Positions 1-6,768 of a stretch of 14,874 nt of DNA are shown here, one piece after another. Within the stretch, counting starts at the first letter, position 1, and every line of letters begins with the position of its first letter. A program made the translations under genes and the position numbers. A model generated the notes under the pieces. That model worked only from the letters and a program-made list of their open reading frames with translations, had not been told where the DNA came from and ran no database searches. The DNA comes from an uncultured Ruminococcus sp. (GTDB lineage: Bacteria; Bacillota; Clostridia; Oscillospirales; Ruminococcaceae), in assembly GCA_900545125.1 (NCBI GenBank), contig UQXS01000035.1:1-14874 (forward strand), read 5' to 3'.

Positions 1-670
1 CCTCATCAGCATTGCATGCAACGAATTTCTTATCGCCCTGCGAATTGGCTGTAAACTGCCATTTAAGACCTGTCGGGAATCCGCCGCCGCCTCTTCCACG
101 GAGACCGGAATCAAGAATAGTCTGGATAACGTCCTCAGGAGTCATTGTGGTAAGTACCTTGCCGAGAGCCTGGTAGCCGTCACGTCCTATGTACTCATTA
201 ATATTTTCAGGGTCAATAACACCGCAGTTTCTGAGAGCTACACGATGCTGCTTTTTATAGAACGATGTATCGTCAAGAGCTTTGATATCATCGCCGTCAA
301 CGGTTTCTTCGTAGAGAAATTCCTTTACAGGATTTCCGCCGATAAGATGTTCATCAACGATCCTTGGGATTTCATCAACATTTACACGTGAGTAGAAAGA
401 ACCCTCCGGATAAACGATCATGATAGGTCCTCTTTCGCAGAGACCGAAACATCCGGTTTTTACGATCTGAACCTTATCTGTAAGTCCCTTTGCAGCAAAT
501 TCTTCATTAAGCTTCTCGATGATTTTGGGAGAGCCGGAAGAAGTACATCCTGTACCGCCACAAACAAGGACATGTCTTTCATATTTAGAAGAAGCATTGC
601 CGTGAGTTCTGAGAGCGACCTCGCCTGCAAGACTGTCTCTGACAACATTGAGTTCTTCAAGAGTCTTCAT
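1..670 (-). CDS. NuoF-like NADH-binding flavoprotein subunit of a HydB/HndC-type hydrogenase complex (3' part outside window)
   Basis: The gene starts at 670 and runs off the left edge; 223 codons are visible. The start follows TAGGAGG eight bases upstream. Residues about 33-115 form a thioredoxin-like [2Fe-2S] domain with cysteines C37, C42, C74 and C78 (CGGTGC and TGCFGLC). The main NuoF domain begins after about residue 140 and shows the glycine-rich RGRGGGGFPTG (residues 191-201), used for FMN/NADH binding in the NuoF family. Classical complex I NuoF lacks this N-terminal ferredoxin-like domain. HydB of electron-bifurcating [FeFe] hydrogenases and HndC of NADP-reducing hydrogenase carry it, so I favour a cytoplasmic hydrogenase partner that oxidises or reduces NAD(P)H. 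The next gene to the left would be expected to be the [FeFe] hydrogenase catalytic subunit, but this cannot be seen. A formate dehydrogenase-linked diaphorase is the main alternative. It lies 32 bases after the NuoE-like gene and is surely co-transcribed with it. Confidence 0.9.
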   Translation of the reverse strand, partial: MKTLEELNVVRDSLAGEVALRTHGNASSKYERHVLVCGGTGCTSSGSPKIIEKLNEEFAAKGLTDKVQIVKTGCFGLCERGPIMIVYPEGSFYSRVNVDEIPRIVDEHLIGGNPVKEFLYEETVDGDDIKALDDTSFYKKQHRVALRNCGVIDPENINEYIGRDGYQALGKVLTTMTPEDVIQTILDSGLRGRGGGGFPTGLKWQFTANSQGDKKFVACNADE

Positions 671-702
671 ATAGTAAACCTCCTAAATGGTATTATGTAA
701 AA

Positions 703-1197
703 TTAAGCATATTTTGCAATGATCTTGTCTACATCGTCAACAGTGAGACGACCGTAAACATCCTCATTTACTGTGAGAACAGGAGCAAGACCGCAGGCAC
801 CAATGCAGCGGCAGGCATCAAGAGAGAACTTACCGTCAGGGGTGCATTCACCTCCGGCAATACCGAGTTTTTCCTGAAGCTTATCGTAAATGTCGCCAGA
901 GCCTTTAACATAACAGGCTGTACCGAGACATACTGAAATAGTATATTCTCCCTTCGGATAAAGTGAAAACTGTGCATAGAAAGTCACAACGCCGTAAATC
1001 TTTTCAAGCGGAATACCTGTATTATCGGAAATAATTTTCTGTACCTCAATAGGAAGGTAACCATAAATTTCCTGAGCCTTCTGGAGAATCGGCATAAGAG
1101 CGCCCTGAGTGTCCTTCTTTTCTGCAATGACGCTGAGGAGCTGTGCTTCCTGTTCAGGAGTACCCTTGAACGGAACAGTAGATTTTGCTGAATTCAT
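703..1197 (-). CDS. NuoE-like thioredoxin-fold [2Fe-2S] subunit (HydC/HndA type)
   Basis: This 164-residue protein is the small partner of the NuoF-like flavoprotein. It passes electrons between the flavin subunit and the hydrogenase through one [2Fe-2S] cluster. The N-terminal helical part (about 14-75) is typical of NuoE/24-kDa subunits, including GVVTFYAQF. The C-terminal thioredoxin-like part holds the four expected ligands C90 and C95 (CLGTAC) and C131 and C135 (CIGAC). An extra cysteine sits at C129. The start at 1197 is chosen because AAGGAGG lies just upstream. A longer in-frame extension to 1281 has no ribosome site and carries a non-conserved leader, so I reject it. It is the first gene of the unit with the NuoF-like gene. 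Length matches the family (about 150-170). It could serve another NADH-dependent enzyme, but the neighbour's N-terminal Fe-S domain favours a hydrogenase. Confidence 0.92.
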   Translation of the reverse strand: MNSAKSTVPFKGTPEQEAQLLSVIAEKKDTQGALMPILQKAQEIYGYLPIEVQKIISDNTGIPLEKIYGVVTFYAQFSLYPKGEYTISVCLGTACYVKGSGDIYDKLQEKLGIAGGECTPDGKFSLDACRCIGACGLAPVLTVNEDVYGRLTVDDVDKIIAKYA

Positions 1198-1222
1198 TAG
1201 ATGAACCTCCTTGAATATATAA

Positions 1223-1240
1223 GTGTGAAAAATGTAACAA
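1223..1240. promoter_or_regulatory. Candidate Rex operator in the leader of the NuoE-like gene
   Basis: The plus strand reads GTGTGAA-AAAT-GTAACAA. The known Rex consensus is TTGTGAA or TTGTTAA, four bases, then its inverted partner. Both half-sites here match six of seven positions, and the spacing of four is exact. Rex is an NADH/NAD+ sensing repressor that commonly controls fermentation and hydrogenase genes in Firmicutes. The site lies between the predicted -10 (1293-1298) and the start codon, so it would block elongation rather than polymerase binding. The call is by consensus matching only. Confidence 0.45.
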
Positions 1241-1292
1241 TGTTGTTGCCAGATAGAATTAGAGCTTATTACATCCCACATATCTGATATAT

Positions 1293-1321
1293 ATTATAAC
1301 ATATAACCTCATAAAATACTA
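1293..1321 (-). promoter_or_regulatory. Probable promoter of the NuoE-like/NuoF-like operon
   Basis: On the minus strand a perfect TATAAT (1298-1293) is preceded by TGT, giving an extended -10. The -35 position at 17 bases spacing reads TAGTAT, which is poor, so activity would rest on the extended -10. The leader to the start codon would be about 90 nt and would contain the Rex-like site. Confidence 0.4.
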
Positions 1322-1447
1322 CTGTTTTTCTGACTAATTTATGCTCACATTTTTGTTGATTTTGTACAAGTTGTAGGTTATATATTACTAACAGTTTAGC
1401 ATTTATTATCTTCACAAACATTCTGCCGGGGATTTTTTCTGCGGCAG

Positions 1448-1476
1448 TTGCAATTTTGAACAAAATATGCTATAAT
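1448..1476 (+). promoter_or_regulatory. Promoter of the AGCS symporter gene
   Basis: TTGCAA (1448-1453), a 17-base spacer and a perfect TATAAT (1471-1476) with TGC directly before it (extended -10). The leader to the start at 1520 would be about 37 nt. A 6-base inverted repeat, CTGCCG at 1423-1428 and CGGCAG at 1442-1447, ends exactly at the -35 and could bind a regulator. Confidence 0.7.
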
Positions 1477-1519
1477 ATAGTACAAATATTATTTTAATTT
1501 ATTAAACGGAGTGAAACCA

Positions 1520-2938
1520 ATGGAAACCTTTAACAGAATAATTGAAAAAATTGACAATTTTGTCTGGGGTATCCCGCTAATATTGCTGATTTTCTGCTGC
1601 GGTATATTTCTGACATTACGTGCAGGAGGAGTACAATTCAGAAAACTTGGTCTCGCACTAAAATATATGTTTAAAGGCGAAAGCGGCGGAACAGGTGAAA
1701 TATCCAGTTTTGCAGCTCTTTGTACTGCGCTTTCCGCTACTATCGGAACAGGTAATATTGTAGGCGTGGCAACCGCTATTGCAGCCGGAGGTCCGGGGGC
1801 GCTTTTCTGGATGGAAATCGCTGCTCTTTTCGGAATGGCGACAAAATATGCCGAGGGACTTCTTGCCGTTAAGTATCGTGTCAGATCTGATGACGGAAAA
1901 ATGCTCGGCGGACCATTTTACTACATCGAAAACGGTATGGGTAAACGCTGGAAATGGCTTGCTGTAATCTTTGCTGTATTCGGTGTTTTCGTCGGTCTTA
2001 TGGGCATTGGCACTTTTACACAGATCAACAGCATAACCGCCGCTGCCAACAGCTTTTTTGACCCTGAAAAGACACATACACTTAGACTTTTCAGTTCAGA
2101 TTATACATATACGCAAATCATTGTCGGGCTTATTGTAACAATACTTGCAGGCCTGATAATTATTGGCGGAATCAAGCGTATCGCTTCATTTTCAGAGATT
2201 ATCATTCCGGTCATGGTAGTAATTTATGTGGTCTGCTGCCTGCTGATAATCTTCACACATATAACGGAGATTCCGTCTGCTGTTGTAAAAATAGTCAAAA
2301 GTGCTTTTGGTTTCAGGGCTGCTGCCGGGGGAGCACTCGGCGCAGTCATGGTCTCAATGCAGAAAGGCGTTGCAAGAGGAATTTTCTCAAACGAAGCTGG
2401 ACTTGGTTCTGCTCCGATCGCTTCTGCTGCCGCCAAAACGAAAGAACCTGTCCGCCAAGGACTTGTGACAATGACCGGAACATTTATCGACACAATCCTT
2501 GTCTGTACAATGACTGGACTTACTATTGTAATTTCCGGATGTATCGAAACAAACCCTGATCTTGAAGGAGTAGAGATAACCAATGCAGCATTCCGTTATG
2601 GACTGCCGTTCCCTGAAAAAGTCTCTTCATTCCTGCTTATGACATGCCTGATGTTCTTCGCCTTTACTACAATTCTCGGCTGGAACTACTATTCAGAACG
2701 CTGTCTTTCGTATCTAACCGGATCGAGCAAAACTGCATCAACATTATTCAAATGGCTGTATATTGCCGCCGTGTTCATCGGACCATACCTTACTGTTTCA
2801 GCTGTATGGGGTCTTGCCGATATTTTCAACGGACTAATGGCTCTGCCAAACGTCACAGCTCTCATTGCACTTTCAGGTGTCGTTTCGGCAGAAACTGCAA
2901 AATATTGCCGGAAACTTAAATCTATAGAAAAGAAGTAA
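1520..2938 (+). CDS. AGCS family sodium/alanine (glycine) symporter
   Basis: This 472-residue polytopic membrane protein takes up alanine or glycine with sodium across the cytoplasmic membrane. Family marks are clear: GGTGEISSFAALCTALSATIG followed by GTGNIVGVATAI (about 56-88), the stretch around GGPGALFWMEIAALFGMATKYAEG (about 90-113), and GVARGIFSNEAGLGSAPIA further on. About ten hydrophobic segments are visible and the length fits the family (450-490). The ATG at 1520 is preferred to an in-frame GTG at 1511, because GGAG (1508-1511) is the ribosome site eight bases before the ATG and overlaps the GTG. It has its own promoter and is followed after six bases by a small membrane protein gene. 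Substrate choice between alanine and glycine cannot be read from the sequence. Confidence 0.93.
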   Translation: METFNRIIEKIDNFVWGIPLILLIFCCGIFLTLRAGGVQFRKLGLALKYMFKGESGGTGEISSFAALCTALSATIGTGNIVGVATAIAAGGPGALFWMEIAALFGMATKYAEGLLAVKYRVRSDDGKMLGGPFYYIENGMGKRWKWLAVIFAVFGVFVGLMGIGTFTQINSITAAANSFFDPEKTHTLRLFSSDYTYTQIIVGLIVTILAGLIIIGGIKRIASFSEIIIPVMVVIYVVCCLLIIFTHITEIPSAVVKIVKSAFGFRAAAGGALGAVMVSMQKGVARGIFSNEAGLGSAPIASAAAKTKEPVRQGLVTMTGTFIDTILVCTMTGLTIVISGCIETNPDLEGVEITNAAFRYGLPFPEKVSSFLLMTCLMFFAFTTILGWNYYSERCLSYLTGSSKTASTLFKWLYIAAVFIGPYLTVSAVWGLADIFNGLMALPNVTALIALSGVVSAETAKYCRKLKSIEKK

Positions 2939-2944
2939 ATAAAA

Positions 2945-3550
2945 ATGTCAGATACAACTAAATTCGCAAAATATGCAGAAAGCATGAAAAAATGCCGTAA
3001 AGTTTATAACATTGTTCCGATAGTTTACATCGTATTCGGCGTGTTCTATTTTCTTGTTTCATTCATGTTCCTAATTGTGACCAATTTAGGTGCATATTTT
3101 GTATTTATTGACAGCCTGATTTTTTTGCCGTTTGTATGTTATCTCGGATTCAGGGGAGCATATTGCCGCCATGATCTGGCTGCCCTCGCTGTGCCAGTGA
3201 TTTCCTTTCTAAATCTTGCAATACTCGGATACGGAGCTAAACATCTGGCAGGAAAATCATACGGAATGGCAGCAATGAATGTGCCAAAATTAAGTTTATA
3301 TATATGGCTGATATTTTTTATGGCATCATCACTTATTGCATACATTAATATAAGAGCCAACAACAACTTCCGTTTTCTTGAAAAACAAGTCGGATTTCCT
3401 CTTTTCAACGAACGTGCCGAGGAGCAGCGTGTTGATAAGATCAGGCGTGAAATAAAGGATCCATTCCAAGTCGAATATGATAAACGAATGAGAACCGCAT
3501 CAACAAAAATGGACTCCATAGCCCCCTCAGAACCGGATATTTTTAAGTAA
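2945..3550 (+). CDS. Membrane protein of unknown function, four predicted transmembrane segments
   Basis: I do not recognise this 201-residue protein. Four hydrophobic stretches are visible at about residues 22-46, 49-70, 78-97 and 115-137. They are followed by a charged cytoplasm-like tail of about 65 residues, rich in Arg, Lys, Glu and Asp (FNERAEEQRVDKIRREIKD). The N-terminus is basic (KKCRKVY), suggesting it stays inside. It starts six bases after the symporter stop with only a weak AAGAAG ribosome site, so translation is probably coupled to the symporter gene. A role linked to the symporter is possible from position alone. No catalytic motif is visible. Confidence 0.75.
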   Translation: MSDTTKFAKYAESMKKCRKVYNIVPIVYIVFGVFYFLVSFMFLIVTNLGAYFVFIDSLIFLPFVCYLGFRGAYCRHDLAALAVPVISFLNLAILGYGAKHLAGKSYGMAAMNVPKLSLYIWLIFFMASSLIAYINIRANNNFRFLEKQVGFPLFNERAEEQRVDKIRREIKDPFQVEYDKRMRTASTKMDSIAPSEPDIFK

Positions 3551-3573
3551 AAAAGAGAATATTTCCTATTATT

Positions 3574-3603
3574 TAATATGATAAATCAATATATTATTTT
3601 TTT
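3574..3603 (+). terminator. Weak AT-only terminator-like hairpin after the symporter unit
   Basis: TAATAT (3574-3579) pairs with ATATTA (3591-3596) across an 11-base loop and is followed by seven T residues (3597-3603). The stem has no G-C pair, so it would be weak. It is the only termination-like signal before the next promoter at 3636. Confidence 0.3.
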
Positions 3604-3635
3604 AAAAATTCACATTTCAAGTTATTTAAATTTCA

Positions 3636-3664
3636 TTGACAAATACAATAAATTATTGTATATT
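3636..3664 (+). promoter_or_regulatory. Strong promoter with embedded palindrome, upstream of the DUF4250/dockerin genes
   Basis: A perfect TTGACA (3636-3641), a 17-base spacer and TATATT (3659-3664). The spacer and the front of the -10 are filled by a perfect inverted repeat, ATACAATA-AAT-TATTGTAT (3643-3661). A protein bound there would sit directly on the polymerase site, so it looks like a repressor operator or a spacer-binding activator site. The regulator is not identified. The leader to the ATG at 3725 would be about 54 nt. Confidence 0.75.
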
Positions 3665-3724
3665 AGTTTTAGACGGTGAACTGCACTGCATCGCCTTATA
3701 TCAAGCTGTATGGAGGTATTACAT

Positions 3725-3901
3725 ATGAATATTCCAAGCGATCCTGCCATTCTTCTGAGCTACATAAATACAAAACTCAGGGATACCGGTCAGAACCTTG
3801 ACGAACTTTGCAGCGAGTTATGTGTTGAGAAAAGTGAAATTTTGAAAAAGCTTGAATCCATAGGATACACTTACAATCAGGAAAAAAATTGTTTTGCATA
3901 G
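3725..3901 (+). CDS. DUF4250-type small protein
   Basis: This protein has 58 residues. It begins MNIPSDPAILLSYINTKLRD and ends with a motif like IGYTYNQEKNCF. That layout matches my memory of the DUF4250 family: a short soluble protein of about 58-60 residues widespread in clostridia, function unknown. The predicted helices with the SYINTKLRD and LDELCSELCVEKSEILKKLE stretches resemble a small helix-turn-helix, but this is inference. The ATG at 3725 follows GGAGG (3712-3716). An in-frame upstream ATG at 3710 overlaps that ribosome site and is rejected. It is the first gene behind the strong promoter at 3636 and lies 35 bases before the first dockerin gene, so the three genes may share a transcript. 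Confidence 0.8.
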   Translation: MNIPSDPAILLSYINTKLRDTGQNLDELCSELCVEKSEILKKLESIGYTYNQEKNCFA

Positions 3902-3936
3902 GATATTCCGGCGAAATGTTAATTAATGGAGGAAAC

Positions 3937-5280
3937 ATGAAAAAATTATTTACAAAAATTACAGCTGCTGCTCTTTCGGCACTTATTGCAGCAGCTTCCT
4001 ACGGCACTACACCAATCTTTGCCGCTGACGGCAAAGAGGCTGAAGTAACCATCCACTTCGATCTGAGCGAAGAGGGCGTTAAGGTCGAAGACAATCAGTA
4101 CGGAAATCCTCAGTATATCTACGATATCAGTGGTGAACCAGGCAAATCATGGAGACTTTCAGACCTGAATCTTGAAAAAAACGGCTATAAATTCTCCGGC
4201 TGGACGTTCAACGGCGTACAGGCATATGCTCCGGGCGATATAATTCAGTTCCCGGATACAGACGCTACCCTTACACCGGTCTGGAGCAAAAATTCTGATT
4301 CGGTAAAGTATACTGTTCACTATGAAGCAGTATGCGACACAGGAATTATCGACAAAAACGGCAGACTTCCTGATATCAAGCACAAAACAGGTGAACTTGT
4401 CGAAATACCTCTTGATGTTTTCTATCACCCGGAAGACTCTTATTCACAGATCGGCTGGATATATGACGGCATAGGTTATCTCGGTCAACAGAAGATCATC
4501 ATGCCGTCACATGATATCGAACTTACTCCTAACTGGAAAAAATACTGCAAATTTACCTACAGCGTCGGTGATGTTGACCGTGTGCCCGGAGTTAAATCTC
4601 AATATCTTGAACGAATCGCAGGTCTGCCTGCAGATCTCGCAGAAGCAAGCAGATTTCTGCGTATCGGTTTCAGGAATACCGGCTGGCTTTGCAGCATTGA
4701 CGGCAAGATCTATCCTCCGGAATACTCGTATATTATGCCCGACGAAGACGTGGTTTTTACCGCAGTATGGGAGCCTGTCACATACACGGTCGTGTTCAGA
4801 CCCAACCCGGAAAACAAGGAGAATCTCATCAATATTGACGCTCAGACCGATACGACAATAATATGCCCTGAAATCAATATAACAAAACCGGGCTATAAAT
4901 TCGGCGGCTGGGAATACAACGGAACTGTCTATCAGCCCGGTGACGAGTTTCTCATTTACGGAGAACTTACGGGACTTGGCATTCTTTTAGAAGCTGTCTG
5001 GATCGAAGAAAGTACGCCTGAACTTACTGATCCTGTCTACGGAGATGCAGATTGCGACGGTTCAATATTCATTTCAGATGCAGTTCTTATCATGCAGGCA
5101 ATCGGAAATCCCGAAGAATATGGTCTTGACGGTCTTGACCCATCAGCAATTACCGCTCAGGGAATGCTGAACGCAGACTGCAATAATCCTGGTGATGGCA
5201 TCACAAATCTTGACGCACTGGCAGTACAAAAATATTGCCTTCATATCTCAGAATTACCAATAACAGAAATATCTGAATAG
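3937..5280 (+). CDS. Secreted protein with InlB-type (Listeria-Bacteroides) repeats and C-terminal type I dockerin, copy 1
   Basis: This 447-residue exported protein starts with a signal peptide (residues 1 to about 29, cleavage near PIFA/ADG). Four repeat units of the InlB B-repeat/Flg_new kind follow. Each has a GW core and ends in T-x-V/N-W: about 83-116 (FSGWTF ... LTPVW), 172-200 (IGWIYD ... LTPNW), 244-278 (NTGWLC ... FTAVW) and 319-355 (FGGWEY ... LEAVW). Residues 368 to about 440 form a dockerin. Its first calcium loop is DADCDGSIFISD and its second, with an insertion, is NADCNNPGDGITNLD. A dockerin binds a cohesin on a scaffold protein, so the product is probably displayed in a cellulosome-like or cell-surface assembly. 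No glycoside hydrolase or other catalytic domain is visible. GGAGG (3928-3932) sets the start. A paralogue follows after 17 bases. Confidence 0.88.
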   Translation: MKKLFTKITAAALSALIAAASYGTTPIFAADGKEAEVTIHFDLSEEGVKVEDNQYGNPQYIYDISGEPGKSWRLSDLNLEKNGYKFSGWTFNGVQAYAPGDIIQFPDTDATLTPVWSKNSDSVKYTVHYEAVCDTGIIDKNGRLPDIKHKTGELVEIPLDVFYHPEDSYSQIGWIYDGIGYLGQQKIIMPSHDIELTPNWKKYCKFTYSVGDVDRVPGVKSQYLERIAGLPADLAEASRFLRIGFRNTGWLCSIDGKIYPPEYSYIMPDEDVVFTAVWEPVTYTVVFRPNPENKENLINIDAQTDTTIICPEINITKPGYKFGGWEYNGTVYQPGDEFLIYGELTGLGILLEAVWIEESTPELTDPVYGDADCDGSIFISDAVLIMQAIGNPEEYGLDGLDPSAITAQGMLNADCNNPGDGITNLDALAVQKYCLHISELPITEISE

Positions 5281-5297
5281 TTATAAGGAGAATCATC

Positions 5298-6671
5298 ATG
5301 AAAAATATTTACAGCAGACTGACGGCTTTCGTTCTGTCAACGATCACATCTATATCAGTTTTATCTGCTTTTCCGGTCATGGCTAAAACGAACAGTTCCG
5401 GTGAAAAGGCACAGATAACCGTTCATTTTGATATCAGCGATCCTGATATAACATTTGATGTTGATGATGACGGAAATCCAATTGAAATCACGGACATCAC
5501 CGCTGACGCAAATTCTTCGGTACAAATTCCGGAAATTTACGTTCACAAAAAAGATCATTCCTTCTCCGGCTGGACTGTTGACGGTGTAAGAGGATATCCG
5601 GTAAATTCCGTAATACAGGTGGCAGACGAGGATGTCACACTCACCCCTGTATGGTACGATCTTTCTGACAAAACAAAGTACAATATCGAATACAAGGTGG
5701 AATTCGATGGAGAAACAGTTGAACTTCCCGAGAATCTTCAGAATCTCACTTCACGTCCGGGACAATTTGTAAAAGTATCTTTGCAGTCGTTCTACTATCC
5801 TGATTCGAGCCATGCACAAATCGGCTGGATATGCGACGGAAAAACATATCTCGGTCAGCAGTACATAATCATGCCGGATCACGATATTGTCCTTACGCCT
5901 AACTGGCTTAAATACTATATGCTCAGATACACTCCCGGTGACGTTGACCGGCTCAACGGCGCTACTGCCGGTGAATATGAACGTCTGGAAACAATTTCTT
6001 ACGAACTGGCAGAAGCTTCAAGATTCTCTCGAAACGGCTTTAAAATATCGGGCTGGATCTGCGGTGACGACGGCAAAACATATGCCCCTCTTGAAAATTA
6101 CACAATGCCGGATCATGACGTTACTTTTACCGCAATCTGGGAACCTCTTACCTACAAGGTCGTATTCATAGGCGGCACGGGAAAATCCGAAGATATTATC
6201 AGAGTAGAGGGAAAGACGGATACTACGATCATATGCCCTGAATTGACGGGAACAAAGTCCGGATATTACTTTGACGGCTGGAAGTTTGAAGAAACTATCG
6301 ACGGCGTAACCACAACGACTGTCTATCAGCCCGGCGATGAATTTCTGATAAAAGGTGCTAAACCCGGTCTTGGAATTTCTCTTAACGCAGTATGGAAAGA
6401 AGGAACACGCCCCGCAGAAGATCCTTTGAAGTACGGCGACGCTGACTGCGATGGTAAACTGTATCTGAATGATGCGGTACTTATCATGCAGGCAGTCGGA
6501 AATCCTGATGAGTACGGTGTCGGCGGTACTGCTCCCACCGCAATAACGTCTCAGGGAGCCAAAAACGGTGACTGCTGCAATACAGGAGACGGACTCACAA
6601 ATCTCGATGCTCTTTCGATTCAGAGATATCTTCTCGGTCTTATAACCGAACTTCCCTGCAAAAATGAATAA
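5298..6671 (+). CDS. Secreted protein with InlB-type repeats and C-terminal type I dockerin, copy 2
   Basis: This 457-residue paralogue of the preceding gene keeps the same order: signal peptide (1 to about 29, near PVMA/KTN), four GW repeats and a dockerin. The repeats lie at about 87-119 (FSGWTV ... LTPVW), 174-203 (IGWICD ... LTPNW), 248-281 (ISGWIC ... FTAIW) and 322-366 (FDGWKF ... LNAVW). The dockerin spans about 379-452, with loops DADCDGKLYLND and NGDCCNTGDGLTNLD. Shared blocks such as YLGQQ, DTTIICPE and VYQPGDEFLI show that the pair arose by tandem duplication and then diverged. This copy has a short insertion (EETIDGVTTTT, about 331-341). AAGGAG (5284-5289) marks the start. A strong terminator closes the unit. 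No catalytic module is visible, so adhesion, structural or scaffold-associated roles are the likeliest, by inference. Confidence 0.88.
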   Translation: MKNIYSRLTAFVLSTITSISVLSAFPVMAKTNSSGEKAQITVHFDISDPDITFDVDDDGNPIEITDITADANSSVQIPEIYVHKKDHSFSGWTVDGVRGYPVNSVIQVADEDVTLTPVWYDLSDKTKYNIEYKVEFDGETVELPENLQNLTSRPGQFVKVSLQSFYYPDSSHAQIGWICDGKTYLGQQYIIMPDHDIVLTPNWLKYYMLRYTPGDVDRLNGATAGEYERLETISYELAEASRFSRNGFKISGWICGDDGKTYAPLENYTMPDHDVTFTAIWEPLTYKVVFIGGTGKSEDIIRVEGKTDTTIICPELTGTKSGYYFDGWKFEETIDGVTTTTVYQPGDEFLIKGAKPGLGISLNAVWKEGTRPAEDPLKYGDADCDGKLYLNDAVLIMQAVGNPDEYGVGGTAPTAITSQGAKNGDCCNTGDGLTNLDALSIQRYLLGLITELPCKNE

Positions 6672-6679
6672 ATAAAAAC

Positions 6680-6718
6680 AACCGGCTTCCTCATAGCGAG
6701 ACAGCCGGTTATTTTTTG
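6680..6718 (+). terminator. Intrinsic terminator of the dockerin operon
   Basis: AACCGGCT (6680-6687) and AGCCGGTT (6703-6710) form an 8-base perfect stem. ATTTTTTG follows at 6711-6718. It begins nine bases after the stop codon at 6671. Confidence 0.88.
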
Positions 6719-6724
6719 TATCCC

Positions 6725-6756
6725 GAAAACACAAAACGGAGCACCGAAATGCTCCG
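6725..6756 (-). terminator. Intrinsic terminator of the aquaporin gene
   Basis: CGGAGCA (6737-6743) and TGCTCCG (6750-6756) form a 7-base stem with a six-base loop. On the minus strand it is followed by TTTTGTGTTTTC. It starts 12 bases after the aquaporin stop. With the plus-strand terminator at 6680-6718 it separates two convergent units. Confidence 0.75.
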
Positions 6757-6768
6757 CTTTATAATAAA

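Larger units (their letters stand above)
1198..1519. other. Divergent intergenic region between the hydrogenase-subunit operon and the symporter gene
   Basis: This is 322 bases of very AT-rich DNA without a convincing gene. It holds the Rex-like site (1223-1240), the minus promoter (1293-1298 for -10), a 9-base inverted repeat ATATAACCT at 1301-1309 and AGGTTATAT at 1375-1383, a TTGTACAA palindrome at 1362-1369, a CTGCCG/CGGCAG inverted repeat (1423-1428 and 1442-1447) touching the next -35, and the plus promoter at 1448-1476. Small open frames here have no ribosome site. Confidence 0.6.

Noticed and set aside
1198..1281. 28-residue N-terminal extension of the NuoE-like protein
   Set aside because: No ribosome site at 1281, no family similarity, and it would translate through the Rex-like site and the good AAGGAGG before 1197.
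1362..1369. TTGTACAA palindrome near TTGTTG in the divergent spacer as a second Rex site
   Set aside because: The half-site spacing does not fit the 18-base Rex pattern; the site at 1223-1240 fits far better.
6018..6734. Long open frame of 238 codons on the minus strand, antisense to the second dockerin gene
   Set aside because: It overlaps a clear secreted dockerin protein and the terminator, has a composition rich in Cys, Arg and Tyr as expected from a shadow frame, and has no ribosome site.
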